Of a DNA stretch of 64,000 nt, positions 37,228 through 46,009 are shown one piece after another. The first letter of the stretch is position 1. The number at the start of each line of letters is the position of its first letter. Where the stretch lies: contig NZ_BSTQ01000006.1 in assembly GCF_030269605.1 (NCBI RefSeq), positions 62,001 through 126,000 of the forward strand. Reading direction: 5' to 3'. The position numbers were made by a program, and so were the translations under genes. Source of the DNA: Lentzea sp. NBRC 105346. Its GTDB lineage: Bacteria > Actinomycetota > Actinomycetes > Mycobacteriales > Pseudonocardiaceae. The notes below the pieces were generated by a model. It did not search any database. It was given only the letters and a program-made list of their open reading frames with translations, and was not told the DNA's origin.

Positions 37228-37497
37228 ATGCAATCTCAACGAACATACGGTAATTCGGCATCCTGCTGGCGCGCGCTGGCACTCCTACTTCGCCTGGGAG
37301 CATTCATCATCCTGATCGCGGTCGTCGCACACTGGCCTTTCCAGTCCCTTGTGGTCTATCTCGGCATTGTCATCCTGGTGGCGATTGGCGCCGTCGTCGC
37401 GATCTGGGAACACCGCCGGGATAGTGGGGGCCTTAAGTTCGTGATCACACTGCCGGCCAATGGATGTACCGATCACGACCCGACTGGATCACGCTGA
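37228..37497 (+). CDS. Small membrane protein of the T4SS operon (89 aa)
   Basis: ATG at 37228 has CAGGGAG 6-7 bases upstream; the GTG at 37174 has none. The protein has two adjacent hydrophobic helices (LALLLRLGAFIILIAVVAHW and LVVYLGIVILVAIGAVVAIW) and a charged C-terminal tail. No family recognised. Position between VirB4 and VirD4 suggests a channel accessory. Its composition is somewhat less GC-biased than its neighbours. Its 3' end overlaps the frameshifted gene at 37464. Confidence 0.6.
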   Translation: MQSQRTYGNSASCWRALALLLRLGAFIILIAVVAHWPFQSLVVYLGIVILVAIGAVVAIWEHRRDSGGLKFVITLPANGCTDHDPTGSR

Positions 37498-37937
37498 CAA
37501 CGCGCCCACTTCCGCACGACGTCGGAATCCTGGAGGCCTTCGACAGCGAAGCGAATCCGCTCGCGAATCTCTCTGCGGGTCTACTCCTACGGGGGAACCC
37601 AGGGCACCGCCCTGAACACCGGACGCAGATCGCGTGGCCGATGTGTTTCCGACGAAGCGGCGATCACTGCCGCCGGGTGGGCCTCCCAGGAAGCCAGCGA
37701 TCTGCTCGCTGTACTCGGCCCGCGACTCGTGGATGTCCCGGCCAATCGGATCCCCGCCTACCTCAAACGGTTGGCCAGCCGCCGGTTCTCCGAGTGGCAG
37801 GCCGAGGTCGATCCGAACGCTCCGCCCGCCACGGCCGCCGGCATCTGCGCCTGGACGTCGACAACACCCGCACCGCCACCGAACCCGGCACAACTGATCG
37901 CGTACAGACGCAGATCGACAAGCCGCGGGCCGCCTGA
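37464..37937 (+). pseudogene. Frameshifted T4SS-locus gene
   Basis: Starting at ATG 37464, the first 38 or so residues look like a real protein (WITLTTRPLPHDVGILEAFD then SEANPLANLSAG), after which the frame becomes Arg/Pro-rich nonsense. The next frame then reads sensibly: SDEAAITAAGWASQEASDLL, AVLGPRLVDVPANRIPAYLK and RLASRRFSEWQAEVDP. Together this looks like one 140-150-residue protein broken by a frameshift around 37,580-37,640. The downstream frame stays open into the VirD4-like gene. A sequencing error cannot be excluded. Confidence 0.5.
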
Positions 37938-37992
37938 CCCGAGCACATCCAGTCATGCCCAACTCCGTCACCGACTTCATCGGAGGTCCCCG

Positions 37993-40536
37993 ATGTCCTG
38001 GTCGATCATCGCCGCGCCCGTGTCCTCTGTCCCGCAACCGCGCGCCGATTTGGCAGTGGGTGTGGTCGCTTCGCCGGTCGGCGACTACCTGCGCGACCCG
38101 CTCGGCTCGGTCCACAACGTACTGGCCTACTTGCGTGACTTCGCGCTGACCTGGGGCCCGATTGTCGGGCCGTTCCTCGTAGTCGCCATCACCGCCGCGG
38201 TCGTCGCGCGGTGCCGGTGGCGGCGCCGCTACCACGAGAAGCTGGTCATTGATGCCCGCCTGGTCACCGTGCTGGCGCCGCCAACAGTCGACCCATCCGG
38301 GGCGATCACCGTGTGGTCCAACCTGGTCGGTCTGCTACGGCCAGGCTGGCTGCGCCGGTTCAGCGGGCAACCACACCTCGGCTTCGAGCTGACATTCACC
38401 GCGGACGGCGTGCACATCAGGCTGTGGGTGCCCGGCCTCGTGCCACCCGGCATGGTCGAGCGCGCAATCGAAGCGGCCTGGCCCGGCGCACATACCCGCA
38501 CCACCCCGGCCAGGCCACCGATCCCGCTCACCGCCGCGGCAGGCCGACGGGTCGAAGCGGTCGGCGGTGAGCTGCGGCTGGCGCGGCCGGAGGCGCTACC
38601 TATCCGCACCGATCACCCAGCCGACCCGATCCGGGCGCTGCTCGGCGCGCCGGTCGGGCTCGGCCCGCACGAGCGGGCCTGCGTACAGGTTCTCGCCCGC
38701 CCGGTCGCCGGGCACCGGGTAACCAAGGCACGCCGGGCCGCACGGCGCGTGCACGCGGGCGGCTCGGTCAACCTGGTCGGCCGGTTGCTCGATGCCATCA
38801 CGCCGGGCACGACACCCCAGTCGTCGACCAGTACGCGGACGCCACAGCTCGATCGGCAGACCAGCCTGGAGTACGCCGCCCAGGACCGGGCTGTTGTGGA
38901 GAAGCTGCGGGCGAACCAGTTCGAGACCCGCATTCGCTACGCCGTCGCCACCACCGTCCCCAGCGACGCGACGTCAGGCGAGATCCAAGCGGTGCGGGAG
39001 GTACTACGGGGCCGCGGGCACGCGATCGCCTCGGCGTTCGCCGCCTACTCCGAGCACAACCACTACCGCCGGGTCCGGCTCCGCCGCAACACGGTTAGGG
39101 TGCTGGCCGAGCGGCGGCTCGGCAAGGGCGATCTCCTCTCGATTCCGGAGCTGGCCGCGATCGCGCACCTGCCGATCGACGAGGCCACGCCCGGCCTGCA
39201 GCGGGCAGGTGCGAAGGCCGTGCCGCCACCGCCGGGTATCGCGACAACCGGTGATCTGATCAAGCCGTTGGGGTTGTCGGACTCCGGGCACTCGCGCCCG
39301 GTCGGCCTGCACGTCGCCGACGCGCGGCACCACCTGCACATCCTCGGCGCCACCGGCTCCGGCAAGAGCGAGCTGATGGCGCGGATGATCCTTGCCGACG
39401 CCGAGGCCGGCCGCGGTGTGGTCGTGGTCGACCCGAAGGGCGACCTGGTCTCGGACATCTTGATGCGGCTGCCCGAGAAGCTCGGTGAGAAGGTCGTGCT
39501 GTTCGACGCCGACTCACGAGCCCGCCCGCCGGTGCTCAACCCGTTGGAAGGAAAGGACAAGGCCCGCGCAGTCGACAACCTCGTCAGCATCTTCTCCCGG
39601 ATCTACGCCTCCTCGTGGGGACCGCGCACCGACGACATCCTGCGCGCCGGGCTGCTGACGCTGACCGCGATGCCCGGCACACCGACCCTGATCGACCTGC
39701 CGAAGCTGCTGACCGTGCCTGCGTTCCGGCAACGGGCCTGCGACCAGATCGACGACGACGTGCTCAAAGGCTTCTGGTCCTGGTACGACGACCTGTCCGA
39801 CGCCTCACGCGCACAGGTGATCGCGCCACTGATGAACAAGATCCGCGGCTTCCTGCTGCGCCCATTCGTCCGCGCCGCCATCGCGGGCGGCGCGTCCACA
39901 GTGGATATGGACGAGGTGCTCAACACCGGTGGCATCTGCCTCGTCCGGATCGCTCGCGACGCCCTGGGCATGGAAACCGCCCGACTGGTCGGCTCGATCG
40001 TCGTGGCGCGCACCTGGCAGGCCGCCACCCGCCGTGCTCGCGTCCCGCAGCGGCACCGCCGTGACTGCGGGTTGTACGTGGACGAGTGCCACAACTTCCT
40101 GAACCTCGCGTATCCGTTGGAGGACATGCTCGCCGAGGCCCGTGGCTACCGGCTCTCCATTGCATTGGCGCACCAGTACCTCGGACAGCTGCCGAAGGAG
40201 CTCGAAGAGGGCATCAGCACCAACGCCCGGTCGAAGATCTTCTTCAACGCCAGCCCCGAGGACGCGAAACGGCTCGCACGGCACACCATGCCGCGGCTCT
40301 CTGATCACGACCTGTCCAACCTCGGCGTCTACCACGTCGCCGCCCGCCTGGTCCTGGGCGGCGAGGAAGCACCACCGTTCACCGCTGTCACCGAAAAGCT
40401 CCGGCCCGCGATTCCCGGACGCGCCAAGGCAATCCGCACAGCAGCAAAGATCAACACCCGTCCGCCGGTCGCCGCCGCAGACAACACGACGGCGCGGCTC
40501 GGACATGCAACCGTAGACCCTCGCCGAGCGGTATAG
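37993..40536 (+). CDS. VirD4/TraG-like coupling protein
   Basis: An 847-residue ATPase with CGGAGG 6-7 bases before ATG 37993. One N-terminal transmembrane helix (GPIVGPFLVVAITAAVVARC), a large middle domain, then the motor: Walker A HILGATGSGKSELMARMIL (about residue 451), VVVDPKGDLVSDILMRLPE, and Walker B GLYVDECHNFLNLAYPLED (about 693), with the C-terminal SIALAHQYLGQLPKELEEGI and NARSKIFFNASPEDAKRLA typical of coupling proteins. It should bring DNA to the VirB channel. The frame is open upstream of the ATG, but that part belongs to the damaged preceding gene. Confidence 0.88.
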   Translation: MSWSIIAAPVSSVPQPRADLAVGVVASPVGDYLRDPLGSVHNVLAYLRDFALTWGPIVGPFLVVAITAAVVARCRWRRRYHEKLVIDARLVTVLAPPTVDPSGAITVWSNLVGLLRPGWLRRFSGQPHLGFELTFTADGVHIRLWVPGLVPPGMVERAIEAAWPGAHTRTTPARPPIPLTAAAGRRVEAVGGELRLARPEALPIRTDHPADPIRALLGAPVGLGPHERACVQVLARPVAGHRVTKARRAARRVHAGGSVNLVGRLLDAITPGTTPQSSTSTRTPQLDRQTSLEYAAQDRAVVEKLRANQFETRIRYAVATTVPSDATSGEIQAVREVLRGRGHAIASAFAAYSEHNHYRRVRLRRNTVRVLAERRLGKGDLLSIPELAAIAHLPIDEATPGLQRAGAKAVPPPPGIATTGDLIKPLGLSDSGHSRPVGLHVADARHHLHILGATGSGKSELMARMILADAEAGRGVVVVDPKGDLVSDILMRLPEKLGEKVVLFDADSRARPPVLNPLEGKDKARAVDNLVSIFSRIYASSWGPRTDDILRAGLLTLTAMPGTPTLIDLPKLLTVPAFRQRACDQIDDDVLKGFWSWYDDLSDASRAQVIAPLMNKIRGFLLRPFVRAAIAGGASTVDMDEVLNTGGICLVRIARDALGMETARLVGSIVVARTWQAATRRARVPQRHRRDCGLYVDECHNFLNLAYPLEDMLAEARGYRLSIALAHQYLGQLPKELEEGISTNARSKIFFNASPEDAKRLARHTMPRLSDHDLSNLGVYHVAARLVLGGEEAPPFTAVTEKLRPAIPGRAKAIRTAAKINTRPPVAAADNTTARLGHATVDPRRAV

Positions 40537-40660
40537 CCCGCCGGTTTCGCTCTCCCGCAACGCATGCGGGTCACCCAGAGCGCACGTCGCGGCCCTTGAG
40601 CCAGCCCTGCGCTGCCTCGGCCTTCGCCAACTTCTGCCCAAACCTCGGAGGTGCGTACCC

Positions 40661-41704
40661 ATGATTTCGAATCCCACGCCTCAACGGGCATTGCGTGGAC
40701 ACATGCCGCAACGGCCCACGCCACGCGCGGCCACCACCGGAGAGCACCACGCCCAGCTCGCCAGGCGGCTCACCCTCCGGGACCGATGGCTGGCGCGGAT
40801 GCTGCACGAGCACAAGGTGCTCACCACCCAGCAGATCATCGAACTCTGCTACCCGAGCGTACGCTCGGCCAACCACCGCCTTCTCGACCTCTACAAGTGG
40901 CGAGTGCTCGACAGGTTCCAGCCGTTCGTCACCTCCGGCACCGCCCCGATGCACTACGTGCTCGACATCGCCGGCTCGGTCGCGCTGGCTTACGAAGACG
41001 GCCTCGATCCCAGGAAACTGGGCTACCGACACGAAGACGCCATCGGCATCGCACACTCGCTACGCCTGGCGCACACCGTGGGCGTCAACGGGTTCTTCAC
41101 CACCCTCGTGGCCCTCAGCCGACGGCCCGGCGCACGGGGACGGCTGACCGCGTGGTGGTCCGAACTCCGCTGCGGGCGGCTCTTCGGCGACGTGGTCCGC
41201 CCCGACGCATACGGACGCTGGCGCGAAGACGGCCACCAAATCGAGTTCTTCCTCGAATTCGACTTCGGCACCGAAGACCTCAGCAAGCTCGGCCGCAAGC
41301 TCCACGGCTACGAAAGACTCGCCACCACAACAGGAATCACCACACCAGTACTGGTCTGGCTGCCCACCAACCGCCGCGAAACCAACGCACGCCGAGCACT
41401 CGCTGACGCACTGTCCCAGTTGGATCGCCCCACGCTGGTGCCGGTAGCCACCAGCGCCGCGGACATCGCGGGCGTGGTCGGCGAGAACAACCCCGCCGTC
41501 GCCCGGTGGCTGCCGATCTCCGGACCGTCATCACGACGACCGGGCCGGATGCGGCTCGTCGAACTCGCCCAACTCTGGCCCCATGTCGAGACACCCACCG
41601 CAGCGCCGTCGACGACATCCCTCCCGGCCCAGCAGGTGCCGGCGGAACTCACCGCGCCAGGGCCACTCCCACCATCCCCAACCGCCAGCCGCTTCCGGAG
41701 GTGA
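40661..41704 (+). CDS. Replication-relaxation family protein
   Basis: A 347-residue protein with CGGAGG 9 bases upstream. Residues 35-95 are a winged HTH (RWLARMLHEHKVLTTQQIIE, NHRLLDLYKWRVLDRFQP), followed by a nuclease-like alpha/beta domain (GVNGFFTTLVALS, VVRPDAYGRW, IEFFLEFDFGTEDLSKLGRK) with the D-x-x-x-E-F-D-x-G pattern seen in this family (PF13814). The C-terminal tail is Pro-rich. Such proteins are linked to plasmid replication or DNA relaxation; next to the coupling protein it is the best candidate for the DNA-processing factor of this ICE. Confidence 0.75.
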   Translation: MISNPTPQRALRGHMPQRPTPRAATTGEHHAQLARRLTLRDRWLARMLHEHKVLTTQQIIELCYPSVRSANHRLLDLYKWRVLDRFQPFVTSGTAPMHYVLDIAGSVALAYEDGLDPRKLGYRHEDAIGIAHSLRLAHTVGVNGFFTTLVALSRRPGARGRLTAWWSELRCGRLFGDVVRPDAYGRWREDGHQIEFFLEFDFGTEDLSKLGRKLHGYERLATTTGITTPVLVWLPTNRRETNARRALADALSQLDRPTLVPVATSAADIAGVVGENNPAVARWLPISGPSSRRPGRMRLVELAQLWPHVETPTAAPSTTSLPAQQVPAELTAPGPLPPSPTASRFRR

Positions 41705-41708
41705 CCCC

Positions 41709-42668
41709 TTGAAGATCGCCATCGCCGCCGTTACGGCCATGATCACCATCCCCATGCTCATCGGCGGCATCGGGCAAGCCGTCGTCAAGGCCCTCTTCGG
41801 CAGCAGCAGCACTCAGCCCAGTCAGGAAGCCCTCGCCGACATCCCCGGTGACTACCTCGACCTCTATCAAGCAGCGGCCCCCGTGTGTCCTGGCCTGGAC
41901 TGGACTATCCTCGCTGCCATCGGCAAAATCGAGAGCGATCACGGCCGCAGTACGCTGATCGGTATCGCCGAGGGAACTCAGAATTTGGCTGGGGCACGAG
42001 GGCCGATGCAGTTTCTTCAGTCCACTTTCGACAGTGTTGTTGATCGACATCCGCTGCCACCTGGAGGGAAAACTCCTCCGTCACCGTGGAACAAGCACGA
42101 CGCGATCTACGCGGCGTCCTTCTACCTCTGCGATTCCGGTGCGCCAACAGACATTCGCAAAGCGATCTTCGCCTACAACCACGCGGACTGGTACGTCAAC
42201 GACGTCCTCGCGCAAGCCAAGAAGTATGGCGACGCAATGGTCGGCACCGGCGACTGCAACAACATCCAGGCGCCCAGCCGTGCGACGATCGTGGCCATCA
42301 ACTTCGCTTGCGGCCAGCGCGGTCTGCCCTACGTCTGGGGCGGCAATGGACCGGCTGGCGGTGACGCTGGGTTTGACTGCTCGGGGCTGACAATGGCCGC
42401 ATACAACGCGGCCGGAATTTCCTTGCCCCGCACTGCGCAGACACAGTACAACGCTGGGCCATTGGTACCCGCCAACGAGCCGCTGCTCCCCGGCGATCTC
42501 GTCTTCTACGGCACACCCGGCAATGTTCACCATGTTGGCCTGTACATCGGCGCGGGAAAGATGGTGCACGCTCCGACGTTCGGTGAGCCAGTACAGGTTG
42601 GCGGGTATCGCTGGAACGGGGACGACTACCTTGCGGCCAGCCGACCAGTTGGCAACGCGCGCTTGTAG
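41709..42668 (+). CDS. Lytic transglycosylase and NlpC/P60 peptidoglycan hydrolase (VirB1-like)
   Basis: The TTG at 41709 has GGAGG 7 bases upstream, so it is used in place of the longer frame. The 319-residue protein has an N-terminal membrane/signal helix (IAAVTAMITIPMLIGGIG). A lytic-transglycosylase-like domain follows (DWTILAAIGKIESDHGRS with the catalytic Glu, ARGPMQFLQSTF), and then an NlpC/P60 endopeptidase domain with the Cys motif GFDCSGLTMAAYNAAGI, HHVGLYIGAGKMVHAP (His) and VGGYRWNGDDYLA. It would open the cell wall for the conjugation channel. Last gene of the core T4SS operon. Confidence 0.9.
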   Translation: MKIAIAAVTAMITIPMLIGGIGQAVVKALFGSSSTQPSQEALADIPGDYLDLYQAAAPVCPGLDWTILAAIGKIESDHGRSTLIGIAEGTQNLAGARGPMQFLQSTFDSVVDRHPLPPGGKTPPSPWNKHDAIYAASFYLCDSGAPTDIRKAIFAYNHADWYVNDVLAQAKKYGDAMVGTGDCNNIQAPSRATIVAINFACGQRGLPYVWGGNGPAGGDAGFDCSGLTMAAYNAAGISLPRTAQTQYNAGPLVPANEPLLPGDLVFYGTPGNVHHVGLYIGAGKMVHAPTFGEPVQVGGYRWNGDDYLAASRPVGNARL

Positions 42669-43069
42669 TTTCCACGCGCACTTGACCTTCTCCGCGTGCG
42701 GATGACCACAACATGACCGCCTGATCAAGTATGACGGAAACACCGGGGTCATGACCTGTTGCGACAGCAGGAAAGACGAAGCAAGGGCGACTACCGGGCT
42801 CACCAACCAGGAGAACCTTGATGCGGACTCTAATCAGGAAGCGCGGAATCACCAGGTGGCACAACGCCGAATGATCAGTTGCCGACGGGGACCTGTACTA
42901 GCTCGACGGCTGCTCCTCGTGACGCCGCGCAGCTTGTGCAGTTCGTCGCCGTAGTCGGCATCGGCGTGATAGAAGGCAAGCGCCTGTTGCTGGCCGAGGT
43001 GTCCGGCTGAAGAAGTTTCACGCTTTCGATATGTCGACGGCTGCTCTGTTCGACGGAAAGATCTACGTC
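42669..43069. other. Mostly non-coding gap after the T4SS operon
   Basis: No long gene. A 17-codon frame with AGGAG before it starts at ATG 42821 and a 43-codon frame at 42879-43010 are the only candidates. No clear terminator or repeat was seen. Confidence 0.4.
42879..43010 (+). CDS. Possible short ORF (43 aa)
   Basis: TTG-initiated frame giving AAPRDAAQLVQFVAVVGIGV followed by IEGKRLLLAEVSG, which looks protein-like and hydrophobic in the middle. There is no good ribosome site and it is short, so it may be the end of a decayed gene. Confidence 0.25.
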   Translation: MPTGTCTSSTAAPRDAAQLVQFVAVVGIGVIEGKRLLLAEVSG

Positions 43070-43360
43070 ATGCGTTTGATTCCTACGAGCCTGCTCGCTG
43101 CCGCCACGATGATGGCTATCGCCCCTGCGGCCCAGGCAGACCCCATCGACGACCTTCAGCCTTCTGGTCCCGGCATCCCGTTGTGCCTCGGGGCCTCGCA
43201 GGAGGCGGGAGTGGGCGCGCTTGGCAACTGGAACGCCAACGCGGGACACGTCGCGCTCCAGCAGGTAGCCCAATTGAGTCCCAGTCAGCACGACGTGTAC
43301 AACATCGTGTCCGGCGGTAACGTGATCACCCCCGGCGATCACTACTGCTCCCAGGGCTGA
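43070..43360 (+). CDS. Small secreted protein (96 aa)
   Basis: The ATG at 43070 starts a textbook signal peptide (RLIPTSLLAAATMMAIAPAA then QADPID), with cleavage likely after AQA. The mature part is about 70 residues with only two cysteines, one near the start (IPLCLGAS) and one near the end (HYCSQG), which could form a disulfide. Family unknown. A GTG/ATG start further upstream (43031) would hide the signal peptide. It sits just after the T4SS operon and may be an exported ICE product. A perfect long hairpin follows 5 bases after the stop. Confidence 0.6.
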   Translation: MRLIPTSLLAAATMMAIAPAAQADPIDDLQPSGPGIPLCLGASQEAGVGALGNWNANAGHVALQQVAQLSPSQHDVYNIVSGGNVITPGDHYCSQG

Positions 43361-43364
43361 TCCT

Positions 43365-43415
43365 GTCTCACCGAAACGGCGCTGACCGAACTGGTCAGCG
43401 CCGTTTCGGTGAGAC
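43365..43415. terminator. Perfect 23-base inverted repeat, strong bidirectional terminator or structured element
   Basis: Arms 43365-43387 and 43393-43415 are perfectly complementary over 23 bases with a 5-base loop (GAACT). No T-run follows, so it is not a textbook rho-independent terminator, but it directly follows the last rightward gene. The next 296 bases to 43711 show no gene. Confidence 0.7.
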
Positions 43416-43711
43416 GTGCGGGACCGCAGTCAGCTTCGCCAGCAAGTTCGCGTGATGCGAAAGCCAGCATCGCTACGGTTGTGCCAGCAAGTGGCCCGGA
43501 AATGCCAGTTGGGACTGAGGCCCGTGATCAGATTCAGCCGGAACCTACAGCGCTTGTAGCCGATGTGCGGTCTCGGAAAGCCCAGGGCTCCGAGCTGTGA
43601 GACGTATCGGCATCACAGGTTTGGCGGACCACCAGTTCGGCGCGAGGTAGGCTGGACTGCGTTGGAGTGTTGGCTGTCGGTCCCGGCTAACACGTCATTG
43701 AAGGGCTCGCG

Positions 43712-44122
43712 TTGGGCGACGGAAAGCTGTTTGTCGAGGTCTGGGGTTACGACCATCCGTGCAGCTCGTGTGGTGCCGGGATGACTTGGGTTTTCGGGCT
43801 TCGGCCATGGCATCGGCCGCAGGTCGGCGAACTGGTGACATGCGACCAGCCCAATGCCGTGGACACCGCCCGCTTGATCCTCGACGAAGCTGGACTAACC
43901 GACCTGGCTGCGCAGCTCCGGCAACGTCCACAGAGAGCACGCGGCTCCAGCTTCAACCCAAATTCGTGTCGTTCCTGCCGGTGCCAGGCTGACTGGCACA
44001 TCCTCGAAGACGTGACCATCCGCGCACTACACGAAGGCTGGGTAAGCCTTGCCCGCACCCGGATCCCTATCCCGCGGTGGCGGGAGCTTCTGGATGAGCG
44101 GCACGGTGTATACGCGTTCTAA
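43712..44122 (+). CDS. Small cysteine-rich hypothetical protein (136 aa)
   Basis: The frame has four cysteine pairs: DHPCSSCGAG, TCDQPN, and SCRSCRCQADWHI, suggesting a zinc-binding or metal-binding protein. The start TTG 43712 follows AAGGG; it is uncertain. The C-terminus is rich in aromatic and basic residues (EGWVSLARTRIPIPRWREL). No family recognised. Convergent with the leftward accessory block. Confidence 0.5.
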   Translation: MGDGKLFVEVWGYDHPCSSCGAGMTWVFGLRPWHRPQVGELVTCDQPNAVDTARLILDEAGLTDLAAQLRQRPQRARGSSFNPNSCRSCRCQADWHILEDVTIRALHEGWVSLARTRIPIPRWRELLDERHGVYAF

Positions 44123-44248
44123 CGCCATCGCGGCTCAGCTGCAGTGCTCACGCTGATCGTTCACCACCTAAACTCAGCAGATAGTCCAATATGGACGCTG
44201 CGCCGTCGATGGCGTGCTCAAAGACACCGCCCCGAATGAGCGCACTGA

Positions 44249-44752
44249 TCACAGTGGTAGCGACTTGCGAGAGGTCTTCACCGGCTTCCCGCCGTTGTAG
44301 TCGGTGATGTAGCCAGTGGGCTCGTGCCAGTGTGAGGACCAGGCATGTTCCTTCACCGCCTGCACGAACCGCTTCAGTGCCGTCAGTTGCGCGGCGCGGT
44401 CAGTTCGTTCGACGACATCGCGCGGACCGAGAAGCAGCACGGTCTCGTCGATCTCGTGCCGTTCGCAGTAAACGACTTCACGGACCGCATGGAGGATGTC
44501 CCAGCTGCGACAGTCAGTCGACATGCGGGCTGCGATCCCGAATGCCACGGCTGGTTCCCTGGCAGGGAAGAAGAACCACTGTCCGGCGGTCGCGACCGCG
44601 TAGCCGCGTTCGACGATGTGCCCCTGGTTCGCCAGCTCACGCGTCGGCAGGTTCTCCAGCTCCACGGCGGCGAAGTAGTCCGCGTGCAGCTGGTTCCCGG
44701 ACACCGTCGCGCCCCGCTCGTAGAGCTGGCACGGTGACTTGCTGCGCGACAT
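44249..44752 (-). CDS. Hypothetical ICE protein (167 aa)
   Basis: The ATG at 44752 has AAGGAG about 12 bases upstream; ATG at 44785 has no ribosome site. The protein has ADYFAAVELENLPTRELANQ, GYAVATAGQWFFFPAREPAV and a second half with HAVREVVYCERHEIDETVLL. I recognise no domain; single cysteines and a Lys-rich end (GGKPVKTSRKSLPL) are visible. Last gene of the leftward accessory block. Confidence 0.5.
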   Translation of the reverse strand: MSRSKSPCQLYERGATVSGNQLHADYFAAVELENLPTRELANQGHIVERGYAVATAGQWFFFPAREPAVAFGIAARMSTDCRSWDILHAVREVVYCERHEIDETVLLLGPRDVVERTDRAAQLTALKRFVQAVKEHAWSSHWHEPTGYITDYNGGKPVKTSRKSLPL

Positions 44753-44836
44753 CGCGGTCAACGTCTCCTTCCGATAGCGGCCCATACGTGCGCACGCGCT
44801 CTCGATCCTCGACGATTCGATGTGATCATGCGGAAC

Positions 44837-45118
44837 TCAGGACTCGTCGCTGGCACCTTCGAGAAGTTTGTACACGTTGCTGCGCTGCATGCCGACCTCC
44901 TTGGAGATCCTCAAGCGCGGAACTCCTGCTGCGTCTGCCGCGAGCACGGCCTGCTGGCGTTTCTTACGAGCCTCTCGTTGCTTCGCGAGTAGGCTCTCGA
45001 TGTCTGCTTCGAGCGCGGCCTGCCTGGTGCGGGCGGCTTCCAGATCGGCCTTGACTCCCTCGACCTCGGCCCGAGCGGCGCGGAGCTGCAGGACTTCCTC
45101 GGGGACGTTCTCGCTCAT
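44837..45118 (-). CDS. Coiled-coil protein with a C-terminal HTH (93 aa)
   Basis: AGAGG lies 7 bases before ATG 45118. Residues 8-65 are a long coiled coil (LRAARAEVEGVKADLEAART then RQAALEADIESLLAKQREAR). The C-terminal 30 residues make a compact HTH-like end (AADAAGVPRLRISKEVGMQR, SNVYKLLEG). Small coiled-coil/HTH proteins of this type in plasmids and ICEs are often regulators. A longer start would remove the ribosome-site agreement. Confidence 0.6.
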   Translation of the reverse strand: MSENVPEEVLQLRAARAEVEGVKADLEAARTRQAALEADIESLLAKQREARKKRQQAVLAADAAGVPRLRISKEVGMQRSNVYKLLEGASDES

Positions 45119-45211
45119 CGGGGAGCCTCTCTCGCCTGGCGTCATCGTTTCGCGTACGACGACACTTGGTCATCGCGGACTGTCTATCACGCATGTCTAT
45201 CACCTCATAAA

Positions 45212-46009
45212 CTAGGACATCTGCGCAGATGGCTGGCGTGGCTGGTAGTCGCCGAGCCAGGCATGTCGGCCGGCTTCGTCGAGCTCGGCCTTGCGCTGCT
45301 TCCAGTCCGGCATCCACAGGCTCAGCCGTCGCTGCCATGCCGGACCGTGGGCTTGACCGGGTGGCTGAGTCGCGTGGGCTTGTTCGTGCACGAGCACGTA
45401 CTCGATCAGTCGTAGGGGCAGTCCGAACACTGCCCAGTGGAGCGTCGTCGTGTGCTTGGGCGGCCCGTAGTAGGCACCCCACCGACGGCGGCCCAGGTCA
45501 CGCACGACGTAGTCGAGACTGTCGATCCGGCCGTCCAGCTCGTACTGACGGCCTTCGCGCTCTACCCAGGCGAGCCCGACCTGCTGGTACAGCCCGATCA
45601 CGGCCCCGCGGACCAGCTCCGGCCGCTGCCTCTGCGCGGACAGGACGCCGTCAGGCGTGATCAGAGGCAGCTGTGCGGCACTCGCCGGCAACCCGTCGAC
45701 CAGCTGGAGCCGGTAGCGTCGGCCGAGCAGGTCGAATTCTTCGCCGTCGACGAACTCCTTAACCGCGTGATCCGGGGCCAACCGCCTGGCCGCATCGACC
45801 TTCTCGGTGATCCATCGACGATGATTGCCGACAAACCGTGCAACCTGCTCCGGGGCGGCAGCCGGCGGGACCAGCACGGCAACACCGCCTCCCGGATTGA
45901 CCTGGATGCCGGTGCACCGCCGTCGCGGACGGATGGCCACCTCGACCCGCCACTCGGGCGGCAGGTCGAGGTCGGCCAGGGCGGCCAGGAAGGCATCAGG
46001 GGCCGTCAT
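45212..46009 (-). CDS. YgjP-like metallopeptidase domain protein
   Basis: The 265-residue protein belongs to the DUF45/YgjP-like group by the motif YVLVHEQAHATQPPGQAHGPA (HExxH zinc site with a downstream third His) followed by WQRRLSLWMPDWKQRK. Upstream is the typical SLDYVVRDLGRRRWGAYYGP. The family is related to SprT/M48 zinc peptidases and often occurs next to DNA-processing or restriction genes. ATG at 46009 overlaps the DprA-like stop, so both are made from one transcript. Likely cytoplasmic; no signal peptide. Confidence 0.75.
   Translation of the reverse strand: MTAPDAFLAALADLDLPPEWRVEVAIRPRRRCTGIQVNPGGGVAVLVPPAAAPEQVARFVGNHRRWITEKVDAARRLAPDHAVKEFVDGEEFDLLGRRYRLQLVDGLPASAAQLPLITPDGVLSAQRQRPELVRGAVIGLYQQVGLAWVEREGRQYELDGRIDSLDYVVRDLGRRRWGAYYGPPKHTTTLHWAVFGLPLRLIEYVLVHEQAHATQPPGQAHGPAWQRRLSLWMPDWKQRKAELDEAGRHAWLGDYQPRQPSAQMS

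Noticed and set aside
40651..41406. 251-codon frame overlapping the replication-relaxation gene
   Set aside because: Same strand but another frame, Arg/Pro/His-rich, no ribosome site; the 40661 frame has GGAGG and a recognisable fold.
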